This document shows, in pieces, positions 7,475 to 14,119 of a stretch of 14,119 nt of DNA (within the stretch, counting starts at the first letter, position 1; each line of letters begins with the position of its first letter). Source of the DNA: Mucilaginibacter sp. UBA4741 (GTDB lineage: Bacteria; Bacteroidota; Bacteroidia; Sphingobacteriales; Sphingobacteriaceae); NCBI GenBank assembly GCA_002403905.1, contig DHIR01000276.1:1-14119 (forward strand), given 5' to 3'. The notes under the pieces were generated by a model, which saw only the letters and a program-made list of their open reading frames with translations, made no database searches and had not been told where the DNA came from. The translations under genes and the position numbers were made by a program.

Positions 7475-7801
7475 TTAAGTACGCGGGCGCTTGGGGTTAA
7501 AAGCAACAATATAGCTCAACTCGCTGTTTACCACACTGCGGTTATTTGCTCCTTCATCAGGCTTGGTAAACGATTGATTAAGCCTTTGTTTGGTTAAGTT
7601 AAACACCTGCAATAAAAACTCGGGGATAACTTTAGTTGCTATGGTTGGATAATAATCTTTTTGAATTTTTATTCTTTCGGTATCTGTCACCATGCTCAAT
7701 TGCCAGCTATCCTCGCCTTTAAAACCATGCTCTTTTGCTGTATTCATTAAATCATACAGGTATATTTTGGTTTGATTTTCTATAGATTGTTCTTTCATCA
7801 T
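7475..7801 (-). CDS. Small protein of unknown function (108 aa)
   Basis: I recognise no family. The protein is soluble with no signal peptide. The N-terminal half looks helical (KIYLYDLMNTAKEHGF, then ERIKIQKDYYPTIATKVIPEFLLQVFNL), and the C-terminus is basic (PKRPRT). It may start at 7801 or at the adjacent ATG at 7798. The first ATG shares a base with the stop of the 45-residue ORF upstream (TAATG), so the two are probably translated from one message. No terminator is visible between its stop and the next minus-strand gene, which starts 70 bases on. Confidence 0.7.
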   Translation of the reverse strand: MMKEQSIENQTKIYLYDLMNTAKEHGFKGEDSWQLSMVTDTERIKIQKDYYPTIATKVIPEFLLQVFNLTKQRLNQSFTKPDEGANNRSVVNSELSYIVAFNPKRPRT

Positions 7802-7938
7802 TATTTTGATTTTTTACCTATGGAAGAATCTGATTGTGACATCGAACCTTTGTCTGACTGGTAGCTGGATACTTTTTTGTTTACGTTAGCGCTAGGCTCT
7901 TTCTTTTTTTCTTTAACGGTTTTTCTGTCTTTACTCAT
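7801..7938 (-). CDS. Small Lys/Ser-rich protein (45 aa), coupled to the next gene
   Basis: An ATG at 7938 opens a 45-residue frame that ends in TAA at 7801-7803, overlapping the ATG of the 108-residue gene by one base. The product is highly basic and rich in Ser, Lys and Asp, begins MSKDRKTVKEKKKEPS and ends SSIGKKSK, and is likely disordered. It has no signal peptide. The exact stop/start coupling and the lack of any other gene in this gap are the reasons to call it; the low sequence complexity leaves some doubt. It is not related to anything I can name. Confidence 0.55.
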   Translation of the reverse strand: MSKDRKTVKEKKKEPSANVNKKVSSYQSDKGSMSQSDSSIGKKSK

Positions 7939-8230
7939 GATGATACATTTAAACTGACAAGGAACACCCCTGTTGCAGCAGGCAAATATTTAACGGGTAG
8001 TAATTGTGATTTTTATACTGATATACTATTAGCGCAAAGCTTAAATATCACCGTATAAGAAAAATGGGCAATGCCTAAGTGTTTGTATGGGAATTATTTA
8101 AAGGTAGCTATACTTTATTGAATATCAGCAGATAATTGAATATAAATAGCTATGGCTGGTTTTAATATCTACCAAAAAACAGATATGCCACTATATATGA
8201 CTACCTTGCGAGCTTATTCAAAAAAATATA
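7939..8230. other. Intergenic region between the small-gene pair and the cold-shock gene
   Basis: These 292 AT-rich bases lie between divergent transcription units and must hold both promoters, but no site fits the TTTG/TAnnTTTG pattern with proper spacing. The only structure seen is an imperfect palindrome, CCTGTTGCAGCAGG at 7969-7982. The stretch before the cold-shock start may serve as a long 5' leader, which is common for csp genes, but no leader structure is evident. Confidence 0.4.
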
Positions 8231-8425
8231 ATGCAAAAAGAAGGAACAGTAAAGTTTTTCAATACCGAAAAAGGTTTTGGATTCATTTCACAGAGTAATG
8301 ACAGAAGCGACGTTTTTGTACACTCATCCGGCCTAATCGACGAAATTCGTGAAAACGATAAAGTATCATTTGATATTGAAGACGGTAAAAAAGGCCCTAG
8401 TGCGGTAAATGTAAAAGTTATCTAA
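8231..8425 (+). CDS. Cold-shock protein (CspA family)
   Basis: This 64-residue single cold-shock domain has both RNA-binding motifs: RNP1 KGFGFI (residues about 14-19) and RNP2 VFVHSS (about 28-33), after the typical EGTVKFFN start. It binds single-stranded RNA or DNA and acts as an RNA chaperone in the cytoplasm. The length is usual for the family. It is monocistronic, ending in a strong intrinsic terminator at 8451-8483. The ATG at 8231 follows an A-rich tract with no clear Shine-Dalgarno sequence. Confidence 0.96.
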   Translation: MQKEGTVKFFNTEKGFGFISQSNDRSDVFVHSSGLIDEIRENDKVSFDIEDGKKGPSAVNVKVI

Positions 8426-8450
8426 AAAATCACTATAAAATTTAATCGTA

Positions 8451-8483
8451 AAGCATCCCGACTAATCGGGGTGCTTTTTTTTT
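8451..8483 (+). terminator. Intrinsic terminator of the cold-shock gene
   Basis: AAGCATCCCGA (8451-8461) pairs with TCGGGGTGCTT (8466-8476) around a CTAA loop, with one G-U pair in the 11-bp stem, and runs into nine Ts (8475-8483). It lies 25 bases after the csp stop. Confidence 0.92.
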
Positions 8484-8528
8484 CGAAAATATTCCGCTCT
8501 AAAACTACACCCGTACTATTTCAACTTA

Positions 8529-8885
8529 TTAATCATTGTTATGGCCATGTTTTATCATGTCTTTAATGGCCTGTGCCAAAAATGTTTTATCGCCTGCGTT
8601 TAAATGAGCCTGCTCATCGCTGTTGTTTATGCGATAAACTATTCCGCCGTTGTTATCACATTCGGCAATTAATTCGCGGTCATCTCTTTTGTATTTAACA
8701 GAACCGTGAGGGGTTATATGTGCTATAGCCGTATCCCCATTAAAATACGTGCGACCAAAGTACTCTATTCGCGTATTGCTGTGATTATCGCCATCGGTAA
8801 TAATTACGTGCCTGCTATTCATCCGACAAGCCGATGACAGTATAATCAGACCTAAGGCCGCTATTGTGGTTTTTAAGTTTTTCAT
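8529..8885 (-). CDS. Predicted small lipoprotein of unknown function
   Basis: The protein has 118 residues. A hydrophobic N-terminal segment ends in a lipobox-like ILSSAC, so C20 is the likely lipidated residue; Ser at -3 is acceptable but not the commonest. The mature part is small and polar, with short beta-like stretches (TRIEYFGRTYF, GSVKYKRDDREL, GGIVYRINN) and ends in GHNND. No domain is recognised. It is predicted to be anchored in the cell envelope. It has its own promoter just upstream (8908-8938) and is convergent with the cold-shock gene. Confidence 0.75.
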   Translation of the reverse strand: MKNLKTTIAALGLIILSSACRMNSRHVIITDGDNHSNTRIEYFGRTYFNGDTAIAHITPHGSVKYKRDDRELIAECDNNGGIVYRINNSDEQAHLNAGDKTFLAQAIKDMIKHGHNND

Positions 8886-8907
8886 TGTGCTTCTATTAAG
8901 TTCAGCA

Positions 8908-8938
8908 CAAATATATAATTAATATAGTACTATGCAAT
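8908..8938 (-). promoter_or_regulatory. Bacteroidota-type promoter of the lipoprotein gene
   Basis: Read on the minus strand, ATTG (8938-8935) is followed by 19 bases and then TATATTTG (8915-8908), a full match to the -7 form TAnnTTTG at the standard spacing. Transcription would start near 8901, giving a leader of about 15 bases before the ATG at 8885. Confidence 0.65.
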
Positions 8939-8955
8939 ACACAATACCAATTATT

Positions 8956-9141
8956 TTACATCAGCTCATCATCGCTTTTCGATTTATAGACTTTATAAGC
9001 TAAATAAAACATGGCAAACGATGGTAATAGAGAGCCAACTACCCTATAAGAAAATTGCATATCCGCAATTAACCTATACACGCCCAAGATCAACAATATC
9101 GATCCAACAATAATATAGAGATATAAATATTTAGTTGCCAT
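8956..9141 (-). CDS. Small membrane protein, two transmembrane helices
   Basis: The 61 residues contain two hydrophobic helices, about 6-25 (LYLYIIVGSILLILGVYRLI) and about 33-51 (VVGSLLPSFAMFYLAYKVY), and a short charged tail (KSKSDDELM). The positive-inside pattern suits an inner-membrane hairpin. There is no known family. It lies upstream of the lipoprotein gene on the same strand, but that gene has its own promoter, so the two need not be co-transcribed. The coding case rests on clean two-helix topology and on filling the gap. Confidence 0.65.
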   Translation of the reverse strand: MATKYLYLYIIVGSILLILGVYRLIADMQFSYRVVGSLLPSFAMFYLAYKVYKSKSDDELM

Positions 9142-9220
9142 ATTAGTATTAATTTATTATAAAGATAAACGATATTACTACAATGGTAATGAGATAATGT
9201 TATGCTTTGCTAAAAGGTGT

Positions 9221-9246
9221 AAAAAAAGAGGGCGACTAAAATCGCC
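9221..9246 (-). terminator. Probable intrinsic terminator of the GH3-regulator operon
   Basis: Read on the minus strand, GGCGA and TCGCC (9246-9242 and 9235-9231) form a 5-bp G/C-rich stem with a six-base loop, followed three bases later by seven Ts (9227-9221). It lies 26 bases past the stop of the XRE-cupin gene and would end the GH3-regulator transcript. Confidence 0.65.
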
Positions 9247-9272
9247 ATGAATTTTAATTCCCCAATAATTAT

Positions 9273-9869
9273 CTACACAAAAACATCCAGATAAATCACT
9301 TCATCGCTAACGGGCATAATACCATGTTTTTGCAGTGAGCTAAAATATAAGCTATCGCCTTTTTTTAAAATGTATTCTATCTCTCCAACACTCATTTTCA
9401 TTTCGCCCTCTATAACAAAAACATACTCCTCGCCCTCATGCGAGAGGCGGTGCGGCACCACCTCTCCCTTTTTAGCGCTGAACAAAAAAGGCTGCATCTT
9501 TTTTTCATGAAAGCTGGCAGCATAGGGGAAAACTGAATATCCTTTCTCTGTCAATGTCAAATTATGCAGAGCCTCTGCCTGGGTTGTTAAAACTGTTCTA
9601 GCCCAACCATCCTGCTCTAACAGGTTAGATATATTAGTGCCCAAACTTTTGGCAATTTTAACCAATGTGGCAATTGACGGCACGGTATGATTGTTCTCAA
9701 TTTTAGAGATCATACTTTTTGACAGGTCACTGCTATCAGCAATTTCCTGCAAGGTACGTTTTTGGTGTATGCGCAAACTTTTAATGCGATCGCCAATGTT
9801 AAAAAGGTTTTCCTTCTCATCATGCACCTGCATTAAAAGCGTCGAGGTAACGTTACTATCGTCCGTCAT
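9273..9869 (-). CDS. XRE-family transcriptional regulator with C-terminal cupin domain
   Basis: From the ATG at 9869 the protein has 198 residues; a longer reading from a TTG at 9878 is less likely. An XRE helix-turn-helix covers about 25-84, with the core LQEIADSSDLSKSMISKIE at 40-58. A cupin barrel covers about 125-195, with likely metal-binding residues H140, H144, E148 and H182. In this class the cupin senses a small ligand and the helix-turn-helix binds operator DNA. The gene starts 9 bases after the GH3 stop and shares its transcript, so it probably regulates the locus; the ligand, perhaps a sugar or aglycone, is unknown. The 18-bp palindrome at 12185-12202 is a candidate target. A hairpin terminator follows the gene. 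Confidence 0.9.
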   Translation of the reverse strand: MTDDSNVTSTLLMQVHDEKENLFNIGDRIKSLRIHQKRTLQEIADSSDLSKSMISKIENNHTVPSIATLVKIAKSLGTNISNLLEQDGWARTVLTTQAEALHNLTLTEKGYSVFPYAASFHEKKMQPFLFSAKKGEVVPHRLSHEGEEYVFVIEGEMKMSVGEIEYILKKGDSLYFSSLQKHGIMPVSDEVIYLDVFV

Positions 9870-9878
9870 AAGCAACAA

Positions 9879-12068
9879 TTAATTAGTTACCCTAAATTGT
9901 GCCTTTAACCTAATATCAGCCGATGAACTGCCCACCATTACATCTATCATTTCCGGCTCTACCCTAAAATCATGTATCTTTTCATCATAAAAAGCCAGCT
10001 TACTACCCGGTATGGTTAGTTTAACTGTTTTAGTTTGACCGGGGGCCAAAGTAATACGCTCAAATCCGCGCAGCTCCTCGTTAGGGCGTTTTAAGCTGGG
10101 CGAGACATCATGTATATACAGTTGCACTACCTCATCACCGGTTATTTTACCGCTGTTTTTAACATCAACAGATACAGTAATCACACCACTATCTTTTATT
10201 TGTTTGGCTGATAATTTAAGGTTACTGTAATTAAACGTAGTATAGCTTAAACCATGGCCGAACGGAAACAACGGTTTGCCGTTAACATACATATAAGTAA
10301 AACCTTTGGTAACATCATACTCATCCTGCGATGGCACCTGCTCTGCCGATGCATATACCGTTAAAGGCATTTTACCACCGGGATTGATATTACCAAAAAG
10401 CGCGTCGGCGATGGCGTTGCCACCTTGCTCGCCCGGCCACCAGGCTTCTAAAATAGCAGGAGCGTTTTCTTTAATATAAGGGATAGTTAACGGGCCTGCA
10501 TTCATCAGCACAACAATAGTACGTGGGTTAACGGCTAAAACCGCTTTAACCAGTTCTTCCTGGTTGCCGGGTAATTCTAACGAAGTACGATCACGGCCCT
10601 CAGCTTCGATATCCAGGGTGGTACCGATATATAAAATGGCTACATCAGCTTTTTTGGCCGCGTCAACCGCTTTTTGTAATTCTTCGTCCTTATTAAACGG
10701 CGGCGCGTTGCGGCGATGGGTTATTTCTGACCCGGCTGCATAAATAATTTCTGTACCCGGCGCCATACGGTTCTTAATACCCTGCATTGGGTTAACCGCG
10801 TCAATAGGTTTACCGCTGTAACCGCCTGCCGTAAACATGTTGGCATGCGGACCAATTACGGCTATAGTTTTAATTTTATTTTTGTCTAAAGGCAGTATAT
10901 GGTTTTTGTTTGTTAGCAGTACCATAGCTTCCTGCGCGGCTTTTAGTGCCAGGCTAACGTGCTCTGCATTGCCAATTACGCTCATGGGTATTTTACTGTA
11001 AGGTACCCGGTCCTGCGGATCAAACTCGCCTAACAAAAAACGATCACGCATAACACGCGATACAGATTCGTCCAGCTTGGCCATGCTTAACAAACCCTTG
11101 TTTACCGCTATGGGGATGTATTGCATAAACTCTTTGTCAGAGAAATCGCAGCCGGCGTTTATAGATTGCGCTACGGCTTCCTCATAGCTCATTTTTCCTT
11201 TTTCATGGCCGTTAACCATGGTGTTAACCCCACCCAGATCAGACACTACGAAACCTTTAAAGCCCCAACGGTTCTTTAAAATATCGGTCAGCATTAGGTG
11301 ATTAATGTTGTTGGGTACGCCGTTTATTGCGTTATATGATGCCATGATAGATTGCGCGCCACCTTCAACTATACAATCTTTAAAATGCGGCAGCCAAAAC
11401 TCATGAAGCATACGCTCGCTCACCGTGGCCGACCGTGCGGTACGGTTTTGCTCCACGTTATTAACCGCGTAGTGTTTTAAAGTTGAGACTAGCTTTAGAT
11501 ATTTAGGATCGTTACCCTGCAAGCCGGTTACGTGTGCCACACCAATGCGCCCGGTTAAAAATGGATCCTCACCAAAACACTCGTTAATGCGGCCCCAGTA
11601 CGGGTTACGACTAATATTAATTACTGGCGACCGATAGATCAACCCTTTTTTCTCGCCCTGGAAATTAGGGTCATTATGCCAACCGTTGTAAATAGCACGC
11701 GCCTCGTCTGATATGGCGGTAGCTTCGGTATGCACCAGCCTGGTGTCCCACGTAGCAGCCATAGCAATGGACACCGGGAACATGGTAGTTGGGCGTGTCC
11801 ACACAACCCCATGCAAGCTTTGGTTCCATTTATCAGACTTGATACCAAATTTTGGAATATCAGGCCCAACGTGATTTAGATATTCTGCCTTTTCTTCCAG
11901 TGTCATGCGCGATATTAGGTCCTTCACCCGCTCCTCAACCGGTTTTGTATAGTCCAAATATAATGGCTTATCGGCTGTTTGAGCCATTAACCGGCTACAG
12001 GTAATTATCAATAAAAAAAGCAACAAAGTAATTTTATAGGCGTTGCCTGCATGAAATTTTGTTTTCAT
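9879..12068 (-). CDS. Secreted GH3 glycoside hydrolase (beta-glucosidase or beta-xylosidase)
   Basis: Numbered from the ATG at 12068 (729 residues). A signal peptide covers about 1-29, cleaved after LMA; an in-frame ATG at 12128 would add 20 residues before it and is less likely. The GH3 N-terminal barrel includes NECFGEDPFLTGR and KHYAVNN, and the nucleophile is D277 in GFVVSDLGG. The second alpha/beta domain contains EAEGRDR, where E490 is the probable acid/base. A fibronectin III-like C-terminal domain (DEVVQLYIHD...LRGFERITLAPGQ) completes the usual order. It cleaves terminal beta-linked glucose or xylose in the periplasm; the sugar cannot be fixed from sequence. It is the first gene of an operon with the XRE-cupin regulator and is divergent from a GH78-like gene. 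Confidence 0.95.
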   Translation of the reverse strand: MKTKFHAGNAYKITLLLFLLIITCSRLMAQTADKPLYLDYTKPVEERVKDLISRMTLEEKAEYLNHVGPDIPKFGIKSDKWNQSLHGVVWTRPTTMFPVSIAMAATWDTRLVHTEATAISDEARAIYNGWHNDPNFQGEKKGLIYRSPVINISRNPYWGRINECFGEDPFLTGRIGVAHVTGLQGNDPKYLKLVSTLKHYAVNNVEQNRTARSATVSERMLHEFWLPHFKDCIVEGGAQSIMASYNAINGVPNNINHLMLTDILKNRWGFKGFVVSDLGGVNTMVNGHEKGKMSYEEAVAQSINAGCDFSDKEFMQYIPIAVNKGLLSMAKLDESVSRVMRDRFLLGEFDPQDRVPYSKIPMSVIGNAEHVSLALKAAQEAMVLLTNKNHILPLDKNKIKTIAVIGPHANMFTAGGYSGKPIDAVNPMQGIKNRMAPGTEIIYAAGSEITHRRNAPPFNKDEELQKAVDAAKKADVAILYIGTTLDIEAEGRDRTSLELPGNQEELVKAVLAVNPRTIVVLMNAGPLTIPYIKENAPAILEAWWPGEQGGNAIADALFGNINPGGKMPLTVYASAEQVPSQDEYDVTKGFTYMYVNGKPLFPFGHGLSYTTFNYSNLKLSAKQIKDSGVITVSVDVKNSGKITGDEVVQLYIHDVSPSLKRPNEELRGFERITLAPGQTKTVKLTIPGSKLAFYDEKIHDFRVEPEMIDVMVGSSSADIRLKAQFRVTN

Positions 12069-12155
12069 TTGTTTTGCGAGTTTATAAATCAATTGGGGGC
12101 AAGGGATATTGGTACAATATTGAAACAAGGTTTATAATGATTCAACACTGTTGAG

Positions 12156-12185
12156 CAAATATATAGATAACTTCTTATCATCAAA
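12156..12185 (-). promoter_or_regulatory. Bacteroidota-type promoter of the GH3-regulator operon
   Basis: Read on the minus strand, TTTG (12185-12182) is followed by 18 bases and then TATATTTG (12163-12156), matching TTTG/TAnnTTTG with spacing one short of the usual 19. Transcription would start near 12149, leaving a leader of about 80 bases before the ATG at 12068. The -33 element touches the palindrome at 12185-12202. Confidence 0.55.
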
Positions 12186-12202
12186 ATATTTATACAAATA
12201 TT
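12185..12202. promoter_or_regulatory. Candidate operator palindrome between the divergent glycosidase genes
   Basis: AATATTT-ATAC-AAATATT is a perfect 7-bp inverted repeat with a 4-base spacer. It abuts the -33 box of the GH3 promoter and lies 52 bases before the GH78-like start, a sensible place for a regulator acting on both genes, such as the XRE-cupin protein. The sequence is AT-only in its arms and the region is AT-rich, so chance is a real alternative. Confidence 0.35.
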
Positions 12203-12253
12203 AATGGCTGGCTAATGTTTGTATATTGCATCAACCAATTATATAGCTACCGT

Positions 12254-13912
12254 ATGGTATTAAGCAGACCCAATTACAGATTTTTATTTTTACTGATCTG
12301 CACTTTAATATTTTTAACAATTAATCTACAGGCACAGAACCTTTACGCCCCCTACCGCCAGTCATGGCTTAAAAAAGCCGAGGACCTAAAACCTACACTT
12401 ACCGAAACTATAAAACATCCTGTTGGCATTGTTAAGATAGAAAAGGATGCCGCGGCTTTCCAGGGATGGAAAGCTGTAAAGTCAGGCGGTATAGAACAGC
12501 TTTACAATTCATCATTCAACAAAAAAAACAGCGGCATTGTTGTTGATTTTGGCGAACACCTAACCGGCTATTGCACCTTTACGCTAAAAACCCGGCGCAG
12601 CGATATGGACGCGCCACTACGGTTAAAATTAACTTTTGGCGAGGTGCCATCAGAGATAGCCACGCCTTTTGACCCCTACCCCGGCCACCTGAGCCGCGCC
12701 TGGCTGCAGGACGAAACGGTGACCGTTAGCGTTTTACCAGCCACTATTACCATTCCGCGGCGCTTATCTTTTAGATACGTTAAGATAGAGTGGCTGGGTT
12801 CATCTTCCGGCTTTGAATTTGGTTTCGCTGATATCCAGTTTAAAGCCAGTACCTCGGTTACGGTTACACCGCCCGCGTTAGCTGCCGGTACGCCACAAAT
12901 AATAAAAGATATTGACCGCATTGGCCTGACTACCCTTAAAGAGTGTATGCAAACCGTGTACGAGGATGGCCCCAAACGCGACCGCAGGTTATGGATAGGC
13001 GATACCTATCTGGAGTCGTTGGCTAACTTGTACTCATTTAAAAATAACAACCTTACCAAACGCTGTCTGTACCTGCTGGCAGGCTTAGCAAATGATGATG
13101 GTATCCTGAATGCCAACGCGTTTGAAGAACCCGTACCACATGCGCAAAAGAGCCGCTTGTTGGATTATTGTTTTTTGTACAACGTGGCCCTTAAAGAGTA
13201 TGTTGCCGCTACCGGCGATACGCAAACCGGCCTCGACCTATGGCCCGTAGCCAAAAAACAGCTCGATATTGCCAAAAAATATACCGGCGAAGATGGCATG
13301 ATGGATTACATTAAAGCCGGCAAAGAGTGGTGGGTGTTTTTCGACTGGAAGGACGGGCTGGATAAGCAAGCGCCTTTACAGGGCATAACTATTTATACAC
13401 TTAACCAAACCTATGCCCTGGCTAAATTGCTGGGCAAGGAAAGCGAAGTGGCCGAAATACCTGCCCTGGCTAAAAAACTAAAGGACGCGGCTTATAAAAA
13501 TTTATATGATAAAAAGTCGGGGATGTTTGTTAGTGGGGCAGATAAGCAGGTATCATACGGCGGGCAAGCCTGGATGGTTTTGGCGGGGGTCGGCTCTAAA
13601 GCCGAAGCGCAAAAAGCGTTACGCTCGTTGCCAACGTTGCCTAACGCGGTGCATCCCGGCGCGCCTTATATGTACCATTACTATGTAGCGGCCCTGTTAG
13701 CCTGCGACCTGAAAGCTGAAGCCAAAGAGGCGCTTACCAGCTACTGGGGCGGCATGGTAGCCAAAGGCGCCGATACTTTTTGGGAAGTGTACGACCCAAC
13801 CGACGATTTTAGATCGCCCTATAACTTTTTCCCGGTAAATAGCTATTGCCATGCCTGGAGCTGTACACCTGTTTATTTTATAAGGAAATATCCGGAGGTG
13901 TTTCAACGATGA
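12254..13912 (+). CDS. Secreted GH78-like glycosidase (alpha-L-rhamnosidase-related)
   Basis: Numbered from the ATG at 12254 (552 residues). A signal peptide covers about 1-27 (cleaved after LQA); an upstream in-frame ATG at 12215 would add 13 residues and is less likely. An N-terminal beta-sandwich (about 30-205) is followed by an (alpha/alpha)6 barrel (about 215-545). The barrel carries DGPKRDRRLWIGD at 238-250, the counterpart of the GH78 motif DCPxRDExxGWxGD, and TFWE with E511, the likely base. R244 stands where GH78 has its general-acid Glu, and one residue is missing before the Trp. It may be an active member of a divergent GH78-like group or a non-canonical enzyme. It is divergent from the GH3-regulator operon and probably co-regulated with it. 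Confidence 0.85.
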   Translation: MVLSRPNYRFLFLLICTLIFLTINLQAQNLYAPYRQSWLKKAEDLKPTLTETIKHPVGIVKIEKDAAAFQGWKAVKSGGIEQLYNSSFNKKNSGIVVDFGEHLTGYCTFTLKTRRSDMDAPLRLKLTFGEVPSEIATPFDPYPGHLSRAWLQDETVTVSVLPATITIPRRLSFRYVKIEWLGSSSGFEFGFADIQFKASTSVTVTPPALAAGTPQIIKDIDRIGLTTLKECMQTVYEDGPKRDRRLWIGDTYLESLANLYSFKNNNLTKRCLYLLAGLANDDGILNANAFEEPVPHAQKSRLLDYCFLYNVALKEYVAATGDTQTGLDLWPVAKKQLDIAKKYTGEDGMMDYIKAGKEWWVFFDWKDGLDKQAPLQGITIYTLNQTYALAKLLGKESEVAEIPALAKKLKDAAYKNLYDKKSGMFVSGADKQVSYGGQAWMVLAGVGSKAEAQKALRSLPTLPNAVHPGAPYMYHYYVAALLACDLKAEAKEALTSYWGGMVAKGADTFWEVYDPTDDFRSPYNFFPVNSYCHAWSCTPVYFIRKYPEVFQR

Positions 13913-13938
13913 TTGAGGCATGATTTAAATTTGTAAAA

Positions 13939-14115
13939 ATGAAGAAAAAATTGACATTAATTTTATGCTTTCTGGTTTATACTACAATCTGTATTGGGCA
14001 GCAAATCAATCTGGGTAATGTTGCCAGCATTAATCCCGATATTAAAATGAGAAAACTTTCCAAGAGTGAAGTTTTAGTAAAAAATGCTCCTAACAAACCA
14101 GGGCAGACGCATTAA
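13939..14115 (+). CDS. Short secreted peptide of unknown function (58 aa)
   Basis: An ATG at 13939, after an A-rich stretch, opens a complete 58-codon frame ending in TAA at 14113-14115. It begins MKKKLTLILCFLVYTTICIG, a well-formed signal peptide, leaving about 37 polar residues (GQQINLGNVASINPDI... ending PGQTH). It lies 26 bases after the GH78-like stop and may share its transcript. It could be a true small exported protein or the truncated N-terminus of a larger secreted protein that decayed; the window ends four bases later, so this cannot be settled here. Confidence 0.45.
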   Translation: MKKKLTLILCFLVYTTICIGQQINLGNVASINPDIKMRKLSKSEVLVKNAPNKPGQTH

Positions 14116-14119
14116 AATA

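Noticed and set aside
7969..7982. Imperfect palindrome CCTGTTGCAGCAGG as an operator
   Set aside because: It has one mismatched pair and no promoter element near it; chance cannot be excluded.
8082..8118. Promoter for the cold-shock gene (TTTG at 8082, TACTTTAT at 8111)
   Set aside because: The spacing is 25 bases, too long, and the -7 box is incomplete.
12069..12128. Upstream ATG start for GH3 at 12128
   Set aside because: It adds 20 residues before the basic start of the signal peptide; the ATG at 12068 gives the usual layout. The promoter position permits either, so this is a preference.
12215..12253. Upstream ATG start for the GH78-like gene
   Set aside because: It would put 13 residues before a well-formed signal peptide; the ATG at 12254 gives a normal signal-peptide length.

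Overview
The window looks like chromosomal DNA of a Bacteroidota bacterium, most likely family Sphingobacteriaceae (Mucilaginibacter or Pedobacter type). This rests on the protein style (MreD-PBP2-RodA order, XRE-cupin regulator, Bacteroidota-type secreted glycosidases), weak Shine-Dalgarno signals, and at least two promoters of the Bacteroidota form (TTG or TTTG, 18-19 bases, then TAnnTTTG). The genus is an inference. No rRNA, tRNA, CRISPR array, transposase or phage gene is visible.

Layout. Positions 1-3507 hold the end of a cell-elongation operon: the C-terminal part of mreD, then mrdA (PBP2) and rodA, joined by overlapping stop and start codons. A 254-base intergenic region rich in short repeats follows. 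Next come a minus-strand protein of unknown function with an acidic linker and, divergent from it, thymidine kinase (tdk). Positions 5373-5574 hold a striking compound palindrome: 18-bp terminal inverted repeats enclose a second 15-bp inverted repeat and four small triloop hairpins whose stems share one pattern. After it come a lone CheY-like receiver and, convergent to it, a secreted protein of the zinc-dependent phospholipase C type.

Positions 7475-9141 hold small genes: a coupled pair (a 45-residue Lys/Ser-rich protein overlapping by one base the start of a 108-residue protein), a cold-shock protein with a strong terminator, a predicted small lipoprotein with its own clear promoter, and a two-helix membrane protein.

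Positions 9221-14115 form a small carbohydrate locus. A secreted GH3 glycosidase and an XRE-cupin regulator form a two-gene minus-strand operon. A secreted GH78-like (alpha-L-rhamnosidase-type) protein is transcribed divergently. The 185-base spacer holds a good promoter for GH3 overlapping the edge of an 18-bp palindrome, a candidate operator. GH3 plus GH78 suggests stepwise removal of rhamnose then glucose from a rhamno-glucoside, but the GH78-like protein lacks the usual general-acid glutamate, so its activity is uncertain. A short secreted peptide gene lies just after it.

Most of the window is ordinary core genome. The items most worth a second look are the compound palindrome at 5373-5574, the altered catalytic motif in the GH78-like protein, the GH3/XRE-cupin/GH78 regulatory arrangement, and the coupled 45-residue ORF.
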